Shown here: positions 33,412 through 41,115 of the stretch, in pieces
Layout of the letters: each line of letters begins with the position of its first letter
How positions within the stretch are numbered: the first letter of the stretch is position 1
Source: a virus
Length of the DNA stretch: 64,000 nt
Direction: 5' to 3' (one strand)
IMG/VR virus record: IMGVR_UViG_3300043449_001609
Coordinates: 1-64,000 of that record
Program-made: the position numbers and the translations under genes
Notes under the pieces: generated by a model
Told to the model about the DNA's origin: nothing
Databases searched by the model: none
Seen by the model: the letters and a program-made list of their open reading frames with translations, nothing else

Positions 33412-33825
33412 TCAGCCCCCTGATGCGCGCGGCTTGGTGATGACGATTTCGTACTTGACCGTGCTGTTCAGCCCGGGCGGCAGCAGGTCGGGGTGATCGG
33501 TCAGGAACTCTTTCATGTTGCTCTGGTTGATGCGACGGTCGAGCAGCCCCAGCGCGTCGTGCTCCTTGATGAAGCCGTACATCGAATCCCAGTCGTTCGT
33601 CTCGTACCGCGTGCTGGTCTTGCGGTAGAAGCTGCCGGCATCCGTGCGCCCGCTCTCGACGTTGTGCTCTTTGCAGTAGTCCATGAGCGCTTGCTTGATG
33701 ATGGTCTGCTTTTCTTCCAGCTCGGCGTCTTGGTCTTCGAACGCCTTCTTGAGTTCGGAGCGCTTGTTGCGCAGCTTGATGAACACTTTGACCAGACGTT
33801 CGATGTCCAGTGTGCTGTCGGTCAT
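33412..33825 (-). CDS. Conserved-type phage protein, helical, unknown role
   Basis: 137 residues from ATG 33825 (GGAG 8 nt upstream; an upstream start in the same frame is poorer). N-terminal coiled coil: VFIKLRNKRSELKKAFEDQD, then AELEEKQTIIKQALMDYCKE. The C-terminus has NDWDSMYGFIKEHDALGLL and PDLLPPGLN, which are recurrent in a family of phage replication-region proteins. It is the first gene behind the promoter at 33856-33884. Function unknown. Confidence 0.65.
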   Translation of the reverse strand: MTDSTLDIERLVKVFIKLRNKRSELKKAFEDQDAELEEKQTIIKQALMDYCKEHNVESGRTDAGSFYRKTSTRYETNDWDSMYGFIKEHDALGLLDRRINQSNMKEFLTDHPDLLPPGLNSTVKYEIVITKPRASGG

Positions 33826-33855
33826 GGGGTGGACTCCATGGTGGGTTGAGCTGTC

Positions 33856-33884
33856 ATTAAAACATAACAATTCGTTTCAATCAA
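33856..33884 (-). promoter_or_regulatory. Candidate sigma-70 promoter
   Basis: On the minus strand TTGATT (33879-33884), a 17-bp spacer and TTTAAT (33856-33861). It lies at the end of the SNF2 gene and 30 bp before the gene starting at 33825; it could supply SSB-like and primase-helicase transcripts. Confidence 0.5.
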
Positions 33885-35415
33885 GTAGTTTTCGATACAT
33901 TTCGACAATCTGGGTGTGAACGTCGATGTTGTTGTCCAGCATGCTGTACACGTGTCGCTCAACAGGGGCGCCTTCCAACCGCACGACAGTGCAAGGAAAC
34001 TTCTGTCCGGCACGGTGCGGTCGGGCGTTGGCTTGCGCGTAAATCTCCAGCGAGCTGGTCGGCCCCCACCAGACGATGGTGTCGGCTGCGGTGAGCGTCA
34101 CGCCGTGTGCGGCTGACTGAGGCTGGATAATCAGGATACGCGGGTCTGGGTCGTCTTGAAAAGCCCTGAACAGCCGCGTGCGCTCGCCGGCGGACACCGC
34201 CCCGTTGATGACCCCCACGGTGTAGCCGTCCTCCTTGAGCCGCGACTGCAGCGCCTGTATGGCGTGCGTGTACATGACGAACACCAGCACCTTGCGATCT
34301 GTCTCGCTGATGACCTCCTCCAGCACGCGGTAGCGGTTGCTGATGTCGTAGTCGAGGATTGCCCCGGACTCGGTGTAACTCGCCCCTGACGCGATCTGGA
34401 GCAGCCTGTTGAGCTTCACGGCGGCGTTGGCAGCGGTGATCTGCTCCCCGGCCGCGCTGATGAGCATGTGCTTGCGGAACTCGTCGTAGTAGTGCTTCTG
34501 CTGCTGCGTCATCGGCACGTGGCGCGTGACGTACGTTATCTCCGGCAGGTCAAGGCACTCCTTCTTGGTGAAGCGGATCGCCGGCTGCAGCGCAGCGTGC
34601 ACGATGTCCTTGGCGTTGGGGCGCGGGATGTACTTGAAGTTGGTGACCTTCTGCATCACCTGTTCGCGGAAGCCGTTGAAGAACCGCGGCACGCCGTTGG
34701 GGTTCACGAGCTTGGCCAGTCCGTAGGCATCCACAGGCGACTGCGCCGCCGGCGTGCCGGTCATCATCCACAGCCACGTATTGGGCTTGACGAGCTTGGC
34801 CATCGACTTCCACCGGCGCGTGCTGGTGGTCTTCACGGCGTTGGCTTCATCTGCGATGACAAGGTCGAACCCGGCAAGCATCAGGTACTCCATCATGATG
34901 GGCACCCCGTCGTAGTTGATGATGACGAACTCAGCGTTGCCTTGGATCACCTTGCGGCGCTGCTCGGCGGAGCCGTGTGCGATGTCCACGCGCCGGTGCA
35001 TGAGGGTCTTGAACAGGTCGCTCCGCCACGCGTTGTCCATGACGGACACAGGACACACGATCAGCACGCGCTTGATGAGCCCCTTCTCCATGAGGTAGTC
35101 CGCAGCCCACGCCGCCGACATTGTTTTCCCGGTTCCCTGTTCCCCGAAGTTGAACGCGCGCGAGTGCATGGTGAGGAACGCAGCGACCGTCTTCTGGTGC
35201 TCAAAGGGCTTGTACATGCCGGGCCAGTTGTAGTCCCGCATGATGGGAGATGGCGCTGACTTGACACCGAGGTTCTGCAGCACGCGCATCTCGTCTACGC
35301 CCCAGTGCACCAGCACGCGACCGTCCGGCAGCAGTCGACTCTTGGGTATGGCTGCCAGAATGTGTGCAGGCCGCTTCACGCGCACGGCAACGGCGCGGTT
35401 CTCGATTACTTCCAT
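33877..35415 (-). CDS. SNF2-family DNA helicase/translocase
   Basis: 512 residues from ATG 35415 (the longer start at 35466 overlaps the upstream gene). Motif I is FNFGEQGTGKTMSAAW (~89-104), motif Ia LIVCPVSVMDNAW, motif II VIADEAN (DEAN in place of DEAH), motif III MMTGTPAAQS. The C-terminal RecA lobe has KVLVFVMYTHAIQALQSRL, LIIQPQSAAHGVTLTAADTI (motif V) and QANARPHRAGQ (motif VI). It probably remodels forks or removes proteins from DNA during phage replication/recombination. Confidence 0.93.
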   Translation of the reverse strand: MEVIENRAVAVRVKRPAHILAAIPKSRLLPDGRVLVHWGVDEMRVLQNLGVKSAPSPIMRDYNWPGMYKPFEHQKTVAAFLTMHSRAFNFGEQGTGKTMSAAWAADYLMEKGLIKRVLIVCPVSVMDNAWRSDLFKTLMHRRVDIAHGSAEQRRKVIQGNAEFVIINYDGVPIMMEYLMLAGFDLVIADEANAVKTTSTRRWKSMAKLVKPNTWLWMMTGTPAAQSPVDAYGLAKLVNPNGVPRFFNGFREQVMQKVTNFKYIPRPNAKDIVHAALQPAIRFTKKECLDLPEITYVTRHVPMTQQQKHYYDEFRKHMLISAAGEQITAANAAVKLNRLLQIASGASYTESGAILDYDISNRYRVLEEVISETDRKVLVFVMYTHAIQALQSRLKEDGYTVGVINGAVSAGERTRLFRAFQDDPDPRILIIQPQSAAHGVTLTAADTIVWWGPTSSLEIYAQANARPHRAGQKFPCTVVRLEGAPVERHVYSMLDNNIDVHTQIVEMYRKLLD

Positions 35416-35420
35416 AAATT

Positions 35421-35930
35421 TTACATCCCCGATACGAGTTGGTCTAAGCGCAACGGTGCTGCGCACTCTGCATTAAGCTCCGGCTTCAGCACGTGAATAT
35501 ATATGGACTCTAGGCGGTTTAATTTTTCTGGCGGGCACGGGACGTAAGCAAAACGGTCAAATGTTTTATCTTTGTGCTGCGAGAGTCGGCTATAGACATT
35601 CACGGATTGTCCAACGTAGACAACTCGGTTGTCACGTATCAAGAAGTACACCCCAGACACACGAGACATACTGTAGCTGGCCGCTACAATGTGCTCCTCC
35701 GACAACAAAAGTTTATCGTTCAGTTCCGGGTGCTGGGCTTGCAGCTCCGCGCACAGCCTTGCCATTCCGAGTCGTTGCTCCAGAGCCTGCACTTCTTCGG
35801 CCAGACGGAAGCGCTGGCTCATCGCGTATTCTCGTTCCGCGTGCAGCTTGTCCAGTCTCGCTCGCCGTGTAGCCACCCCTTTTGCAGCGCTGGCTCTGCG
35901 CTGGTCCGGTGTCCTGTCGTGCAGTCCCAT
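35421..35930 (-). CDS. GIY-YIG nuclease
   Basis: 169 residues. The N-terminal ~85 residues are a basic coiled coil (RRARLDKLHAEREYAMSQRF...EEVQALEQRLG) and the C-terminal half has SGVYFLIRDNRVVYVGQSVN (GIY-YIG core as GVY-YVG), RLSQHK and NRLESIYIHVLKPELN (catalytic Arg/Glu helix). The 5' end has no strong Shine-Dalgarno. It lies between an HNH-like small gene and the SNF2 gene and looks like a mobile or recombination nuclease, perhaps a free-standing homing nuclease. Confidence 0.85.
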   Translation of the reverse strand: MGLHDRTPDQRRASAAKGVATRRARLDKLHAEREYAMSQRFRLAEEVQALEQRLGMARLCAELQAQHPELNDKLLLSEEHIVAASYSMSRVSGVYFLIRDNRVVYVGQSVNVYSRLSQHKDKTFDRFAYVPCPPEKLNRLESIYIHVLKPELNAECAAPLRLDQLVSGM

Positions 35931-35933
35931 AAC

Positions 35934-36194
35934 TTATTTTTTCTCGCCCGGCTTGTGGCCATTGCGGGAACGGTTGGTGCGCGGCGACTCAAGGTAGTAC
36001 CCGTCGCCGTTGTCGCCGCCCTTGGCGAGCGCCTTCTTGTGGCTGACGTCTTTGCCCTTGCGGTTCACGCCCTTCTTGTCGAGCGCTCTGCGCGCACGCT
36101 GCCGCTCCATGCGGTCCTCGTGCTCACCACGCTTCTTCTGCAGCTCGTACTCGTGCTTGTACGGGCGATCCTTCTCGGGGTTCTTGTAGGCCAT
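35934..36194 (-). CDS. Small basic phage protein with HNH-like signature
   Basis: 86 residues, very basic. It contains DVSHKKALAKGGDNGDGYYL and SPRTNRSRNGHKPGEKK: H, then KGG-N, then N/R-rich, which resembles a degenerate HNH motif seen in small phage proteins encoded beside replication or packaging genes. The N-terminus is helical (YKHEYELQKKRGEHEDRM). Its start overlaps the Cas4-like stop (TAATG). Enzymatic activity cannot be claimed; could be a structural DNA-binding protein. Confidence 0.6.
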   Translation of the reverse strand: MAYKNPEKDRPYKHEYELQKKRGEHEDRMERQRARRALDKKGVNRKGKDVSHKKALAKGGDNGDGYYLESPRTNRSRNGHKPGEKK

Positions 36195-36862
36195 TACCTG
36201 TTACTCCCATTGTGTACACACGACTCAACGATGCAGTGCCGACGACAAAGACCTGACTCGCGTGGGTTCCAGATGTCGTTCTTGAACGCCAGCTCCAGTG
36301 CGCGGTGCTCGCGTAACCACTTGTCCCACAGCTGCGACTCTTGCGCGCGGTGGTATATCTCACGGGGGAAGCTGTTGGCGACCACGAACAGCAACCCAGC
36401 ACGCACGATGTCCACGTCGGGGAAGTGCTTGAAGATGGCCATGGCCATCAGCTCCAGCTGCCCCTTGTCTGCGTACTTTGCGCTGGCGCCCGTCTTGTAG
36501 TCGATGACCCGTGCCGTGCGGTCTTGCAGGATCACCAAGTCGGCCACGCCCCGCCACCACACATTGTGCGCGTCGATAGCGCATGGTTCAAGGTCTTCCG
36601 TGAGCCCCATGGTGTACTCGCACAGTTTCTTGCCGGGCATCTCCTTGAGCTTGGTCAGTGCCTCCAGCGCGAAGTCGAACTTCGCCGGCAGCTCGTGCGT
36701 TCCCTGCACGAACAGCTCTGCGGCCTTGTGGAACTCCGTGCCGTACCGTGTGGCCTCCGTGTCTTCGATCTGGTAGTTCTTCAGCACCCGTATCTCGTGG
36801 TACTGCCGCGGGCACGTCTTGAAGTTCTTCAGGCTGCTGTACGACCATGTGCGTGCTTTCAT
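36194..36862 (-). CDS. Cas4/RecB-family Fe-S nuclease
   Basis: 222 residues. Order: WSYSSLKNFKTCPRQYHEIR (C17), GTEFHKAAE (His), VWWRGVADLVIL (Asp), ARVIDYKTGAS (D-x-K catalytic), and C-terminal LCRRHCIVESC. The PD-(D/E)xK core plus one N-terminal and three C-terminal cysteines is the hallmark of Fe-S-cluster nucleases of the Cas4/AddB-like type. It probably resects DNA ends for phage recombination or replication. No CRISPR array is seen, so there is no reason to call it part of adaptation. Confidence 0.88.
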   Translation of the reverse strand: MKARTWSYSSLKNFKTCPRQYHEIRVLKNYQIEDTEATRYGTEFHKAAELFVQGTHELPAKFDFALEALTKLKEMPGKKLCEYTMGLTEDLEPCAIDAHNVWWRGVADLVILQDRTARVIDYKTGASAKYADKGQLELMAMAIFKHFPDVDIVRAGLLFVVANSFPREIYHRAQESQLWDKWLREHRALELAFKNDIWNPRESGLCRRHCIVESCVHNGSNR

Positions 36863-37152
36863 TTCAAATCACTCCACGGTACATCTACACCACACAACAA
36901 GCACAGCGCGTTCTCGGGCATGAGACAGAACTCGTAGCTGCCGCACTTGCATTGAAACACCATACCTTCTGCCGGCAGCACCACGTGCGTGTACCGGCCC
37001 TTCATCGTGCCACAAGCCGGGCACTCCAGCTCACGCGTCCCTGCGGGGGCCACACAATGCCACTTATGCCGACACTCGATGCACACAGCTTCCGATTGAA
37101 TGTGCGGCATGCGCTTGAGGCGTTCGGCTTCCAAGTCGATGGGCTCGCTCAT
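36859..37152 (-). CDS. Zinc-ribbon protein
   Basis: 97 residues from ATG 37152 (GGAG 7 nt upstream). Two zinc-knuckle pairs: CIECRHKWHC and CPACGTMKGRY, then CKCGSYEFCL and CLLCGVDVPW. The C-terminal half also looks like a second ribbon. It ends in an ATGA overlap with the nuclease gene start and begins one base after the coiled-coil gene. Likely an accessory nucleic-acid-binding protein. Confidence 0.7.
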   Translation of the reverse strand: MSEPIDLEAERLKRMPHIQSEAVCIECRHKWHCVAPAGTRELECPACGTMKGRYTHVVLPAEGMVFQCKCGSYEFCLMPENALCLLCGVDVPWSDLK

Positions 37153-37153
37153 T

Positions 37154-37417
37154 TCATTTCTCCATATCACATGCCGTTTCCGCTATCGACGCAGTCAGCC
37201 CAGCAATATCAATAAAGCGAGCGATTGCATTTAGTGTTTTTTCCTGCTCGGCTAATTTTTCTTCGCACGCGCCCAATTTCGCTTTCGTACGCGCAACGTC
37301 TAGGTTCGCTCGCTGCAGTTGTATCATAAGACTAGAAATCTCCGCGGCGTGATCTGAGCACACACCAGCCAATTTCAGGTACTCATCTTCTAAGTTAGTC
37401 CACTGTATGTCGTTCAT
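37154..37417 (-). CDS. Small coiled-coil protein
   Basis: 87 residues from ATG 37417, which overlaps the polymerase stop. A continuous helix, LMIQLQRANLDVARTKAKLG then ACEEKLAEQEKTLNA, is followed by a short hydrophobic end. Its leader (TATGGAGAAATGAAATG at the minus strand) is nearly identical to that of the next gene, which suggests duplicated leader sequence. Function unknown. Confidence 0.6.
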   Translation of the reverse strand: MNDIQWTNLEDEYLKLAGVCSDHAAEISSLMIQLQRANLDVARTKAKLGACEEKLAEQEKTLNAIARFIDIAGLTASIAETACDMEK

Positions 37418-40284
37418 TTCATTTCTCCATAGCACGTACCCGTGCTGCCTGCGGCCCACACGACCAGCTGCGGCCACCACGCCGGCGGCGTGCGCATGAT
37501 GCGCAGCACCGTGTCCAGCAGCGCGTCAGCGTCTTCCTCCGGTGCCACGTACATCAGCTCGTCATGCACCGACAACACCGGGCGTTGCTTGGTTGCCTTG
37601 TAGATGTCGAACGCCATGTCAGCCACCACGTCGCGCGCCAGCGCCTGCACGCAGTTGTGCACTATGAACGGGCCTTCTTTGCCTTTGACGACAAACCGTT
37701 GTCGGGGGCCACAGTTGACGATGTCGTATACCGACCGCTGACATTCGGCGTTGTCCGCAGCTGTGTTTTGCTCCATCCGTGTGAAATTCGATAGTACAGC
37801 GTCGAGCGGCTTATTCCAGTCTGTGCGCTCAACTGCGGCACGTCCACCATGCGAATTGTATTTCGTTTGTTCATGGTGTTTACCCGACGAGAAACCCACC
37901 GGCAGTTCTTCTTTGTGTAGTCTCCTTCGTTGTTTTTTCGATCCAAGTCCATCCCCGGCTGGTACGAGCTGCCCATGTCCGCCCAGAAATTCTCGAAAGA
38001 TGCTTGCCATCGAACACACACTGTTATTCCACGCGCTCCGTAGTTTTTCCACGCCCTGTGCGATGGCAGCTGGCAGCGGTCCAACATAGCCCTCCACACT
38101 GCGTATGCCGGGTGCTTTGACATGCCGTGTGTCGTTACCTTCTGTCTCAATCTGTCCCAGCTGGAACACCCGCAATTGGGCACTCTCCCCGCGCGCATAT
38201 CTTTTTTGACGTCGCAGCCAAGTTTCTCGCAGCGATTTCCACATGCGCACTGGAACTCCCAACTCCATGTCTTTCCCGTGGACCGTGTCGGTCGCACCGC
38301 TGTCAACTTCCCGAATGTTTGGCCGGTAAGGTCTTTGAACCTCCAGTGCAGCTTTCCATCCTTCATCCGTTAGTACCTCATGATCCGGTGTCATAAACAC
38401 ACCATCCACGGTAACACAGGTTTGGACTGATTTGAATACTTTACCGGCATGCCGCACGAACTCGACACCATCGTGCACTCTGTCATCCAAGCGCACGTCT
38501 TGTATCGGCACCCAACCGCGCTCACATAGAACCAACGTGCCTTCGGCTATGCAGTTCTCGTCGATCTTCCCAGCATAAATACGTGCAGTGTGGCGCCCCT
38601 CGCCGTAGAACCACTCCGTCTTGCCCGCCTCGTCCATCTGCTTGCGCAGCTCCGGGTAGCGGATATACCGCCCGCTCGGGAGCATGATGCCCTCTGCACA
38701 GGTGCGTGTCAGTCCCCACGGATCAATCGGCACGATGTCGCCGGACTCGATAGCCGGCAGCAGCGAGTGACACTTTTTCCACCCCTGCACAATCTCGGGG
38801 TACATCTCGCGCCACGCGTTTTTGATGTTCTCGGACTCCGCTTCGGTCAGCGTGACACCGCCCATCGTCTTGGCCACGCTGCGGAATGTCTCGGCGCCCG
38901 AACCGAAGCCCAAGCCCAGCTGCGCCACCTTGCCCATCTGACGCTGGTCTTTCGACACGTCCTTCACAGGCACAGCGTATAGCGACGCCGCAAACTGCCG
39001 ATACAGGTCGGCTTCTGCTGGGTCTTTCTTGAACAGGTCCATGCTGCTCGGCACTTTCCACAGGAAGTGGTTCACGCGCAGCTCGATGCCGGACAAGTCA
39101 GCCACGACCAGCTTGTGGCCGGGCGGTGCGTTGATACTGCACCGCAGGGCGTCGGAGATTTTTGGTGCTTTGGGGTTCACGCGCGGCAGGTTCTGCAGGT
39201 TCAGGCCGCCGATGCCGGCGCCCCAGCGCCCCGTCGTGGTTGCGCCACAGTAGTTGAGCGGGACAGGCAGCTTGCCCTTCATCGTCTTGCCGACGTTGAT
39301 GAAAGACTCCAGCCGCGTTTCGATAATGGTGGACTTCACATCCAGACGCGCGCACACCGCGGCGGCGACAAGTTCGTTCTCGTGTTCCTGCAGGGCAAGA
39401 AACTCCTGATCGGTCTTTGAGAACGCCAGCGTCTGCTGCCCCGTGGTGGGGCTGATCTTGGTGGGCGGTGTCACGCCCTCTTGTGCCATAACGGCGGCCA
39501 GCTTGACGTTGGACATCAGTGTGGCCTTGGTGCGCTCAATGGCTGCGTCCATGACGCCGCTCACGACAGCGCGATGGATGGCTTCTTCCTCGCCAAACTG
39601 CCGCTTCAAGTCAAGCATTTCCAGATCGAGCACGGATGCCAGTTTCTGCAGCGCCCGCACCTTGCGTGCTTGCTCCTTGATGAGTGCGCTCTCCAGCATG
39701 CGCTTGTCGAGTATCAGCTTCGGGTCGATGAGCATGCGGATGGTGGAGTCTATCTGCCACATCTCGCGGGAGTTGTAGTGCGGCAACAGCTTCTTGAACA
39801 GTGCGGCGCATTGCTCGGTGTCTGCTTCGTTGTATATCTTCATCTGCTCACGTTCAGCAGCAGTGAACTCGGCCAACTTCCTGCCCTGCGTCTTGAGCAG
39901 GACGGTGTTGTCCTTCTTCCCCAGCTCGTAGTGTTCCACCAGCTTGGCCAGTGAGTTGCCTACGGTCAGGTTGTGGATGGGCTTGGCCATCGCCAGCGTA
40001 CACCCCCACGCTTTCGGCTTCACACCCAGACGCCATGCGAAGATCATGGCGTCGAACCCGGACATGTTGTGCGCCACGAACAGGGCGTCCGAGAAGTCGG
40101 TCCTCTCCAGCAGCTCGCGTATTTTCCACTCGCCAAACACAACCTTGGTGGGCGCGTCACCCACCTTGAGTGACAGCGAAATCAACTCCGTCTCCTTGTG
40201 CAGACAGTAGTCAATCGGACTCATCTTCGACAGCGAATGTGTCTGGCTCCAGAACGTCTCCAAGTCTCCCACTATTACTTTCAT
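37414..40284 (-). CDS. Family-A DNA polymerase interrupted by an intein
   Basis: 956-codon frame: 656 extein residues plus a 300-residue intein (578-877). The 3'-5' exonuclease motifs are VGDLETF (D7, E9), AHNMSGFDAMIFAW and YNEADTEQ. Polymerase motif A is VVADLSGIELR (~393-403), motif B is RQMGKVAQLGLGFGSG (R448, K452) and motif C is VLSVHDELMY (H907, D908). In the O-helix the positions equivalent to E. coli Pol I Phe762 and Tyr766 appear to be Leu456 and Phe460. The intein sits in the conserved EN-CVQALARD stretch between motifs B and C. No 5' nuclease domain is present, as usual in phage enzymes. Confidence 0.93.
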   Translation of the reverse strand: MKVIVGDLETFWSQTHSLSKMSPIDYCLHKETELISLSLKVGDAPTKVVFGEWKIRELLERTDFSDALFVAHNMSGFDAMIFAWRLGVKPKAWGCTLAMAKPIHNLTVGNSLAKLVEHYELGKKDNTVLLKTQGRKLAEFTAAEREQMKIYNEADTEQCAALFKKLLPHYNSREMWQIDSTIRMLIDPKLILDKRMLESALIKEQARKVRALQKLASVLDLEMLDLKRQFGEEEAIHRAVVSGVMDAAIERTKATLMSNVKLAAVMAQEGVTPPTKISPTTGQQTLAFSKTDQEFLALQEHENELVAAAVCARLDVKSTIIETRLESFINVGKTMKGKLPVPLNYCGATTTGRWGAGIGGLNLQNLPRVNPKAPKISDALRCSINAPPGHKLVVADLSGIELRVNHFLWKVPSSMDLFKKDPAEADLYRQFAASLYAVPVKDVSKDQRQMGKVAQLGLGFGSGAETFRSVAKTMGGVTLTEAESENIKNAWREMYPEIVQGWKKCHSLLPAIESGDIVPIDPWGLTRTCAEGIMLPSGRYIRYPELRKQMDEAGKTEWFYGEGRHTARIYAGKIDENCIAEGTLVLCERGWVPIQDVRLDDRVHDGVEFVRHAGKVFKSVQTCVTVDGVFMTPDHEVLTDEGWKAALEVQRPYRPNIREVDSGATDTVHGKDMELGVPVRMWKSLRETWLRRQKRYARGESAQLRVFQLGQIETEGNDTRHVKAPGIRSVEGYVGPLPAAIAQGVEKLRSAWNNSVCSMASIFREFLGGHGQLVPAGDGLGSKKQRRRLHKEELPVGFSSGKHHEQTKYNSHGGRAAVERTDWNKPLDAVLSNFTRMEQNTAADNAECQRSVYDIVNCGPRQRFVVKGKEGPFIVHNCVQALARDVVADMAFDIYKATKQRPVLSVHDELMYVAPEEDADALLDTVLRIMRTPPAWWPQLVVWAAGSTGTCYGEMK
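37654..38553 (-). mobile_element. Intein in DNA polymerase, with an overlapping endonuclease ORF
   Basis: Residues 578-877 of the polymerase frame. Block A is CIAEGTLVLCERGWVPIQDV (Cys1 nucleophile). Block B is TPDHEVLTDEGW (T-x-x-H). Blocks F/G are VYDIVNCGPRQRFVV and GPFIVHN, followed by Cys+1 of the C-extein, the standard His-Asn/Cys splice end. There is no LAGLIDADG or HNH motif in the intein frame. The middle ~205 residues (from about 645 to 850) are low in recognisable motifs, but the same DNA encodes a complete endonuclease in another frame. So the intein is probably splicing-competent with its homing function supplied out of frame. Confidence 0.92.
37662..38366 (-). CDS. Homing endonuclease nested out of frame in the intein
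   Basis: 234 residues, entirely inside the intein DNA and in a different frame from the polymerase. Start ATG 38366 has GAGG 9 nt upstream, itself encoded by intein block B codons. The N-terminal zinc/beta motif has WEFQCACGNRCEKLG and NCGCS. THGMSKHPAYAVWRAMLDRC is followed by NYGARGITVCVRW, and LDRKNNEGDYTKKNCRWV forms the catalytic-type core. The C-terminal QLSAQTGISRSTLYYRIS is a helix-turn-helix (NUMOD-like). This motif order is the common phage W-x-C-x-CGN/HNH-like nuclease family. Expected target: the intein-free polymerase gene. Confidence 0.88.
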   Translation of the reverse strand: MKDGKLHWRFKDLTGQTFGKLTAVRPTRSTGKTWSWEFQCACGNRCEKLGCDVKKDMRAGRVPNCGCSSWDRLRQKVTTHGMSKHPAYAVWRAMLDRCQLPSHRAWKNYGARGITVCVRWQASFENFWADMGSSYQPGMDLDRKNNEGDYTKKNCRWVSRRVNTMNKRNTIRMVDVPQLSAQTGISRSTLYYRISHGWSKTQLRTTPNVSGRYTTSSTVAPDNGLSSKAKKARS

Positions 40285-40287
40285 AGG

Positions 40288-40485
40288 TCACGCCCACGTA
40301 TTGTTGTGGATGACGTTGAAGATACACATGGTGGACACGTCGTACCGCTTCGCAAGCATGGCTTGTGTGTAGCGCCCGGTTTCGTACAGCACGCGGATGC
40401 GTGCGGCCTTGGCGTATGTGAGTTTGGCGCGGCCGTTACGTTCGCCGGCGTTGTTGGAAACTTTCTTCGCAGTTGACTTCTTCAC
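40288..40485 (-). CDS. Small helix-turn-helix protein
   Basis: 65 residues from a GTG (AAAGGAG 7 nt upstream; GTGA overlap with the upstream gene). NGRAKLTYAKAARIRVLYET, then YTQAMLAKRYDVSTMCIFNV, then IHNNTWA: a compact HTH like those at the end of homing or NUMOD-type proteins. It could be a remnant of a nuclease, or a small regulator. It lies directly upstream of the polymerase and so may be coexpressed with it. Confidence 0.7.
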   Translation of the reverse strand: MKKSTAKKVSNNAGERNGRAKLTYAKAARIRVLYETGRYTQAMLAKRYDVSTMCIFNVIHNNTWA

Positions 40486-40928
40486 TTGGACTCTCCTTTC
40501 ACAATGTCATGTAGATCAAACTTGGTGTTCTCCCGTGCACGGAGTGCGGGGAGTATTGCTGCCTGCTCGTCCAGCAGCTCGTCAAAGTCCCCCATGTAGG
40601 GGGGCCGGTTGTCGTTGAACAGCTCGGTGCCGTCAACATCCAGTATCATCATCAGGCACGCGCAGGCAGCTGCCAGCGGGTGTACGCCGTCCGATGTCTT
40701 ATCCTTCCCACACCACCACGCAAAGATGTGTCGCATGGCCGCGCCAAAGTACACGCTGGCGCTGATCTTCTCCTCCTCCCAGTTGTATGGTTGATATTTA
40801 AACCCACCGTCCGCAAACGCCATGGCGATCTTCGCCAGTGCACGGACAGGTATGAGGTGAAGCGGCACTTTGTTCATGCCGCCCACGCGCGTCTTTGGGT
40901 TGCTGTCAGGTGCCGGCATTGCTGTCAT
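40482..40928 (-). CDS. dATP/dGTP diphosphohydrolase-like protein
   Basis: 148 residues; starts at 40928 or 40919 are both possible (overlaps the previous gene by 10-23 nt). SNPKTRVGGMNKVPLHLIPV, FADGGFKYQPYNWEEEKIS and YFGAAMRHIFAWWCG then SDGVHPLAAACACLMMILDV match the N-terminal domain of the dATP/dGTP diphosphohydrolase group found in phages. It probably adjusts dNTP pools. No PurZ or thymidylate-modifying enzyme is in the window, so a modified-base system is not supported here. Confidence 0.72.
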   Translation of the reverse strand: MTAMPAPDSNPKTRVGGMNKVPLHLIPVRALAKIAMAFADGGFKYQPYNWEEEKISASVYFGAAMRHIFAWWCGKDKTSDGVHPLAAACACLMMILDVDGTELFNDNRPPYMGDFDELLDEQAAILPALRARENTKFDLHDIVKGESK

Positions 40929-41115
40929 CCCGTAGAAACTCAATGGTCGGTGCTTCTTCCCGCAGTGCGTAGTATTCAATCTGTGCTTTGGCCGAGTTAA
41001 TCATCTTGCCCGCGATGTTGGCAAGTTCTGCAGCCTCGTGGTGCTGCATCTTCCCCTGCTTCAGTAGTTTGAACACGTCGCTTAATTCCGTCCGTAACTC
41101 ACTTGCCGTTTTCAT
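40906..41115 (-). CDS. Small helical phage protein
   Basis: 69 residues from ATG 41115 (AGAGG 7 nt upstream; the ATG 41121 is too close). TASELRTELSDVFKLLKQGK, then AAELANIAGKMINSAKAQIE form two long helices, followed by a short tail. Proteins with ELAN-x-A-GK-MI-N/S are found beside replication genes of several phages. It overlaps both neighbours by a few codons. Function unknown. Confidence 0.62.
   Translation of the reverse strand: MKTASELRTELSDVFKLLKQGKMQHHEAAELANIAGKMINSAKAQIEYYALREEAPTIEFLRDDSNAGT

Noticed and set aside
36194-36862. Cas4-like protein as part of a CRISPR system
   Set aside because: No CRISPR array or other cas gene is in the window; the nuclease fits phage recombination.
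40482-40928. 2-aminoadenine (Z) genome system
   Set aside because: A dATP/dGTP diphosphohydrolase-like gene and a PolA are present, but no PurZ-like adenylosuccinate synthetase is seen in the window, so the claim lacks its key enzyme.
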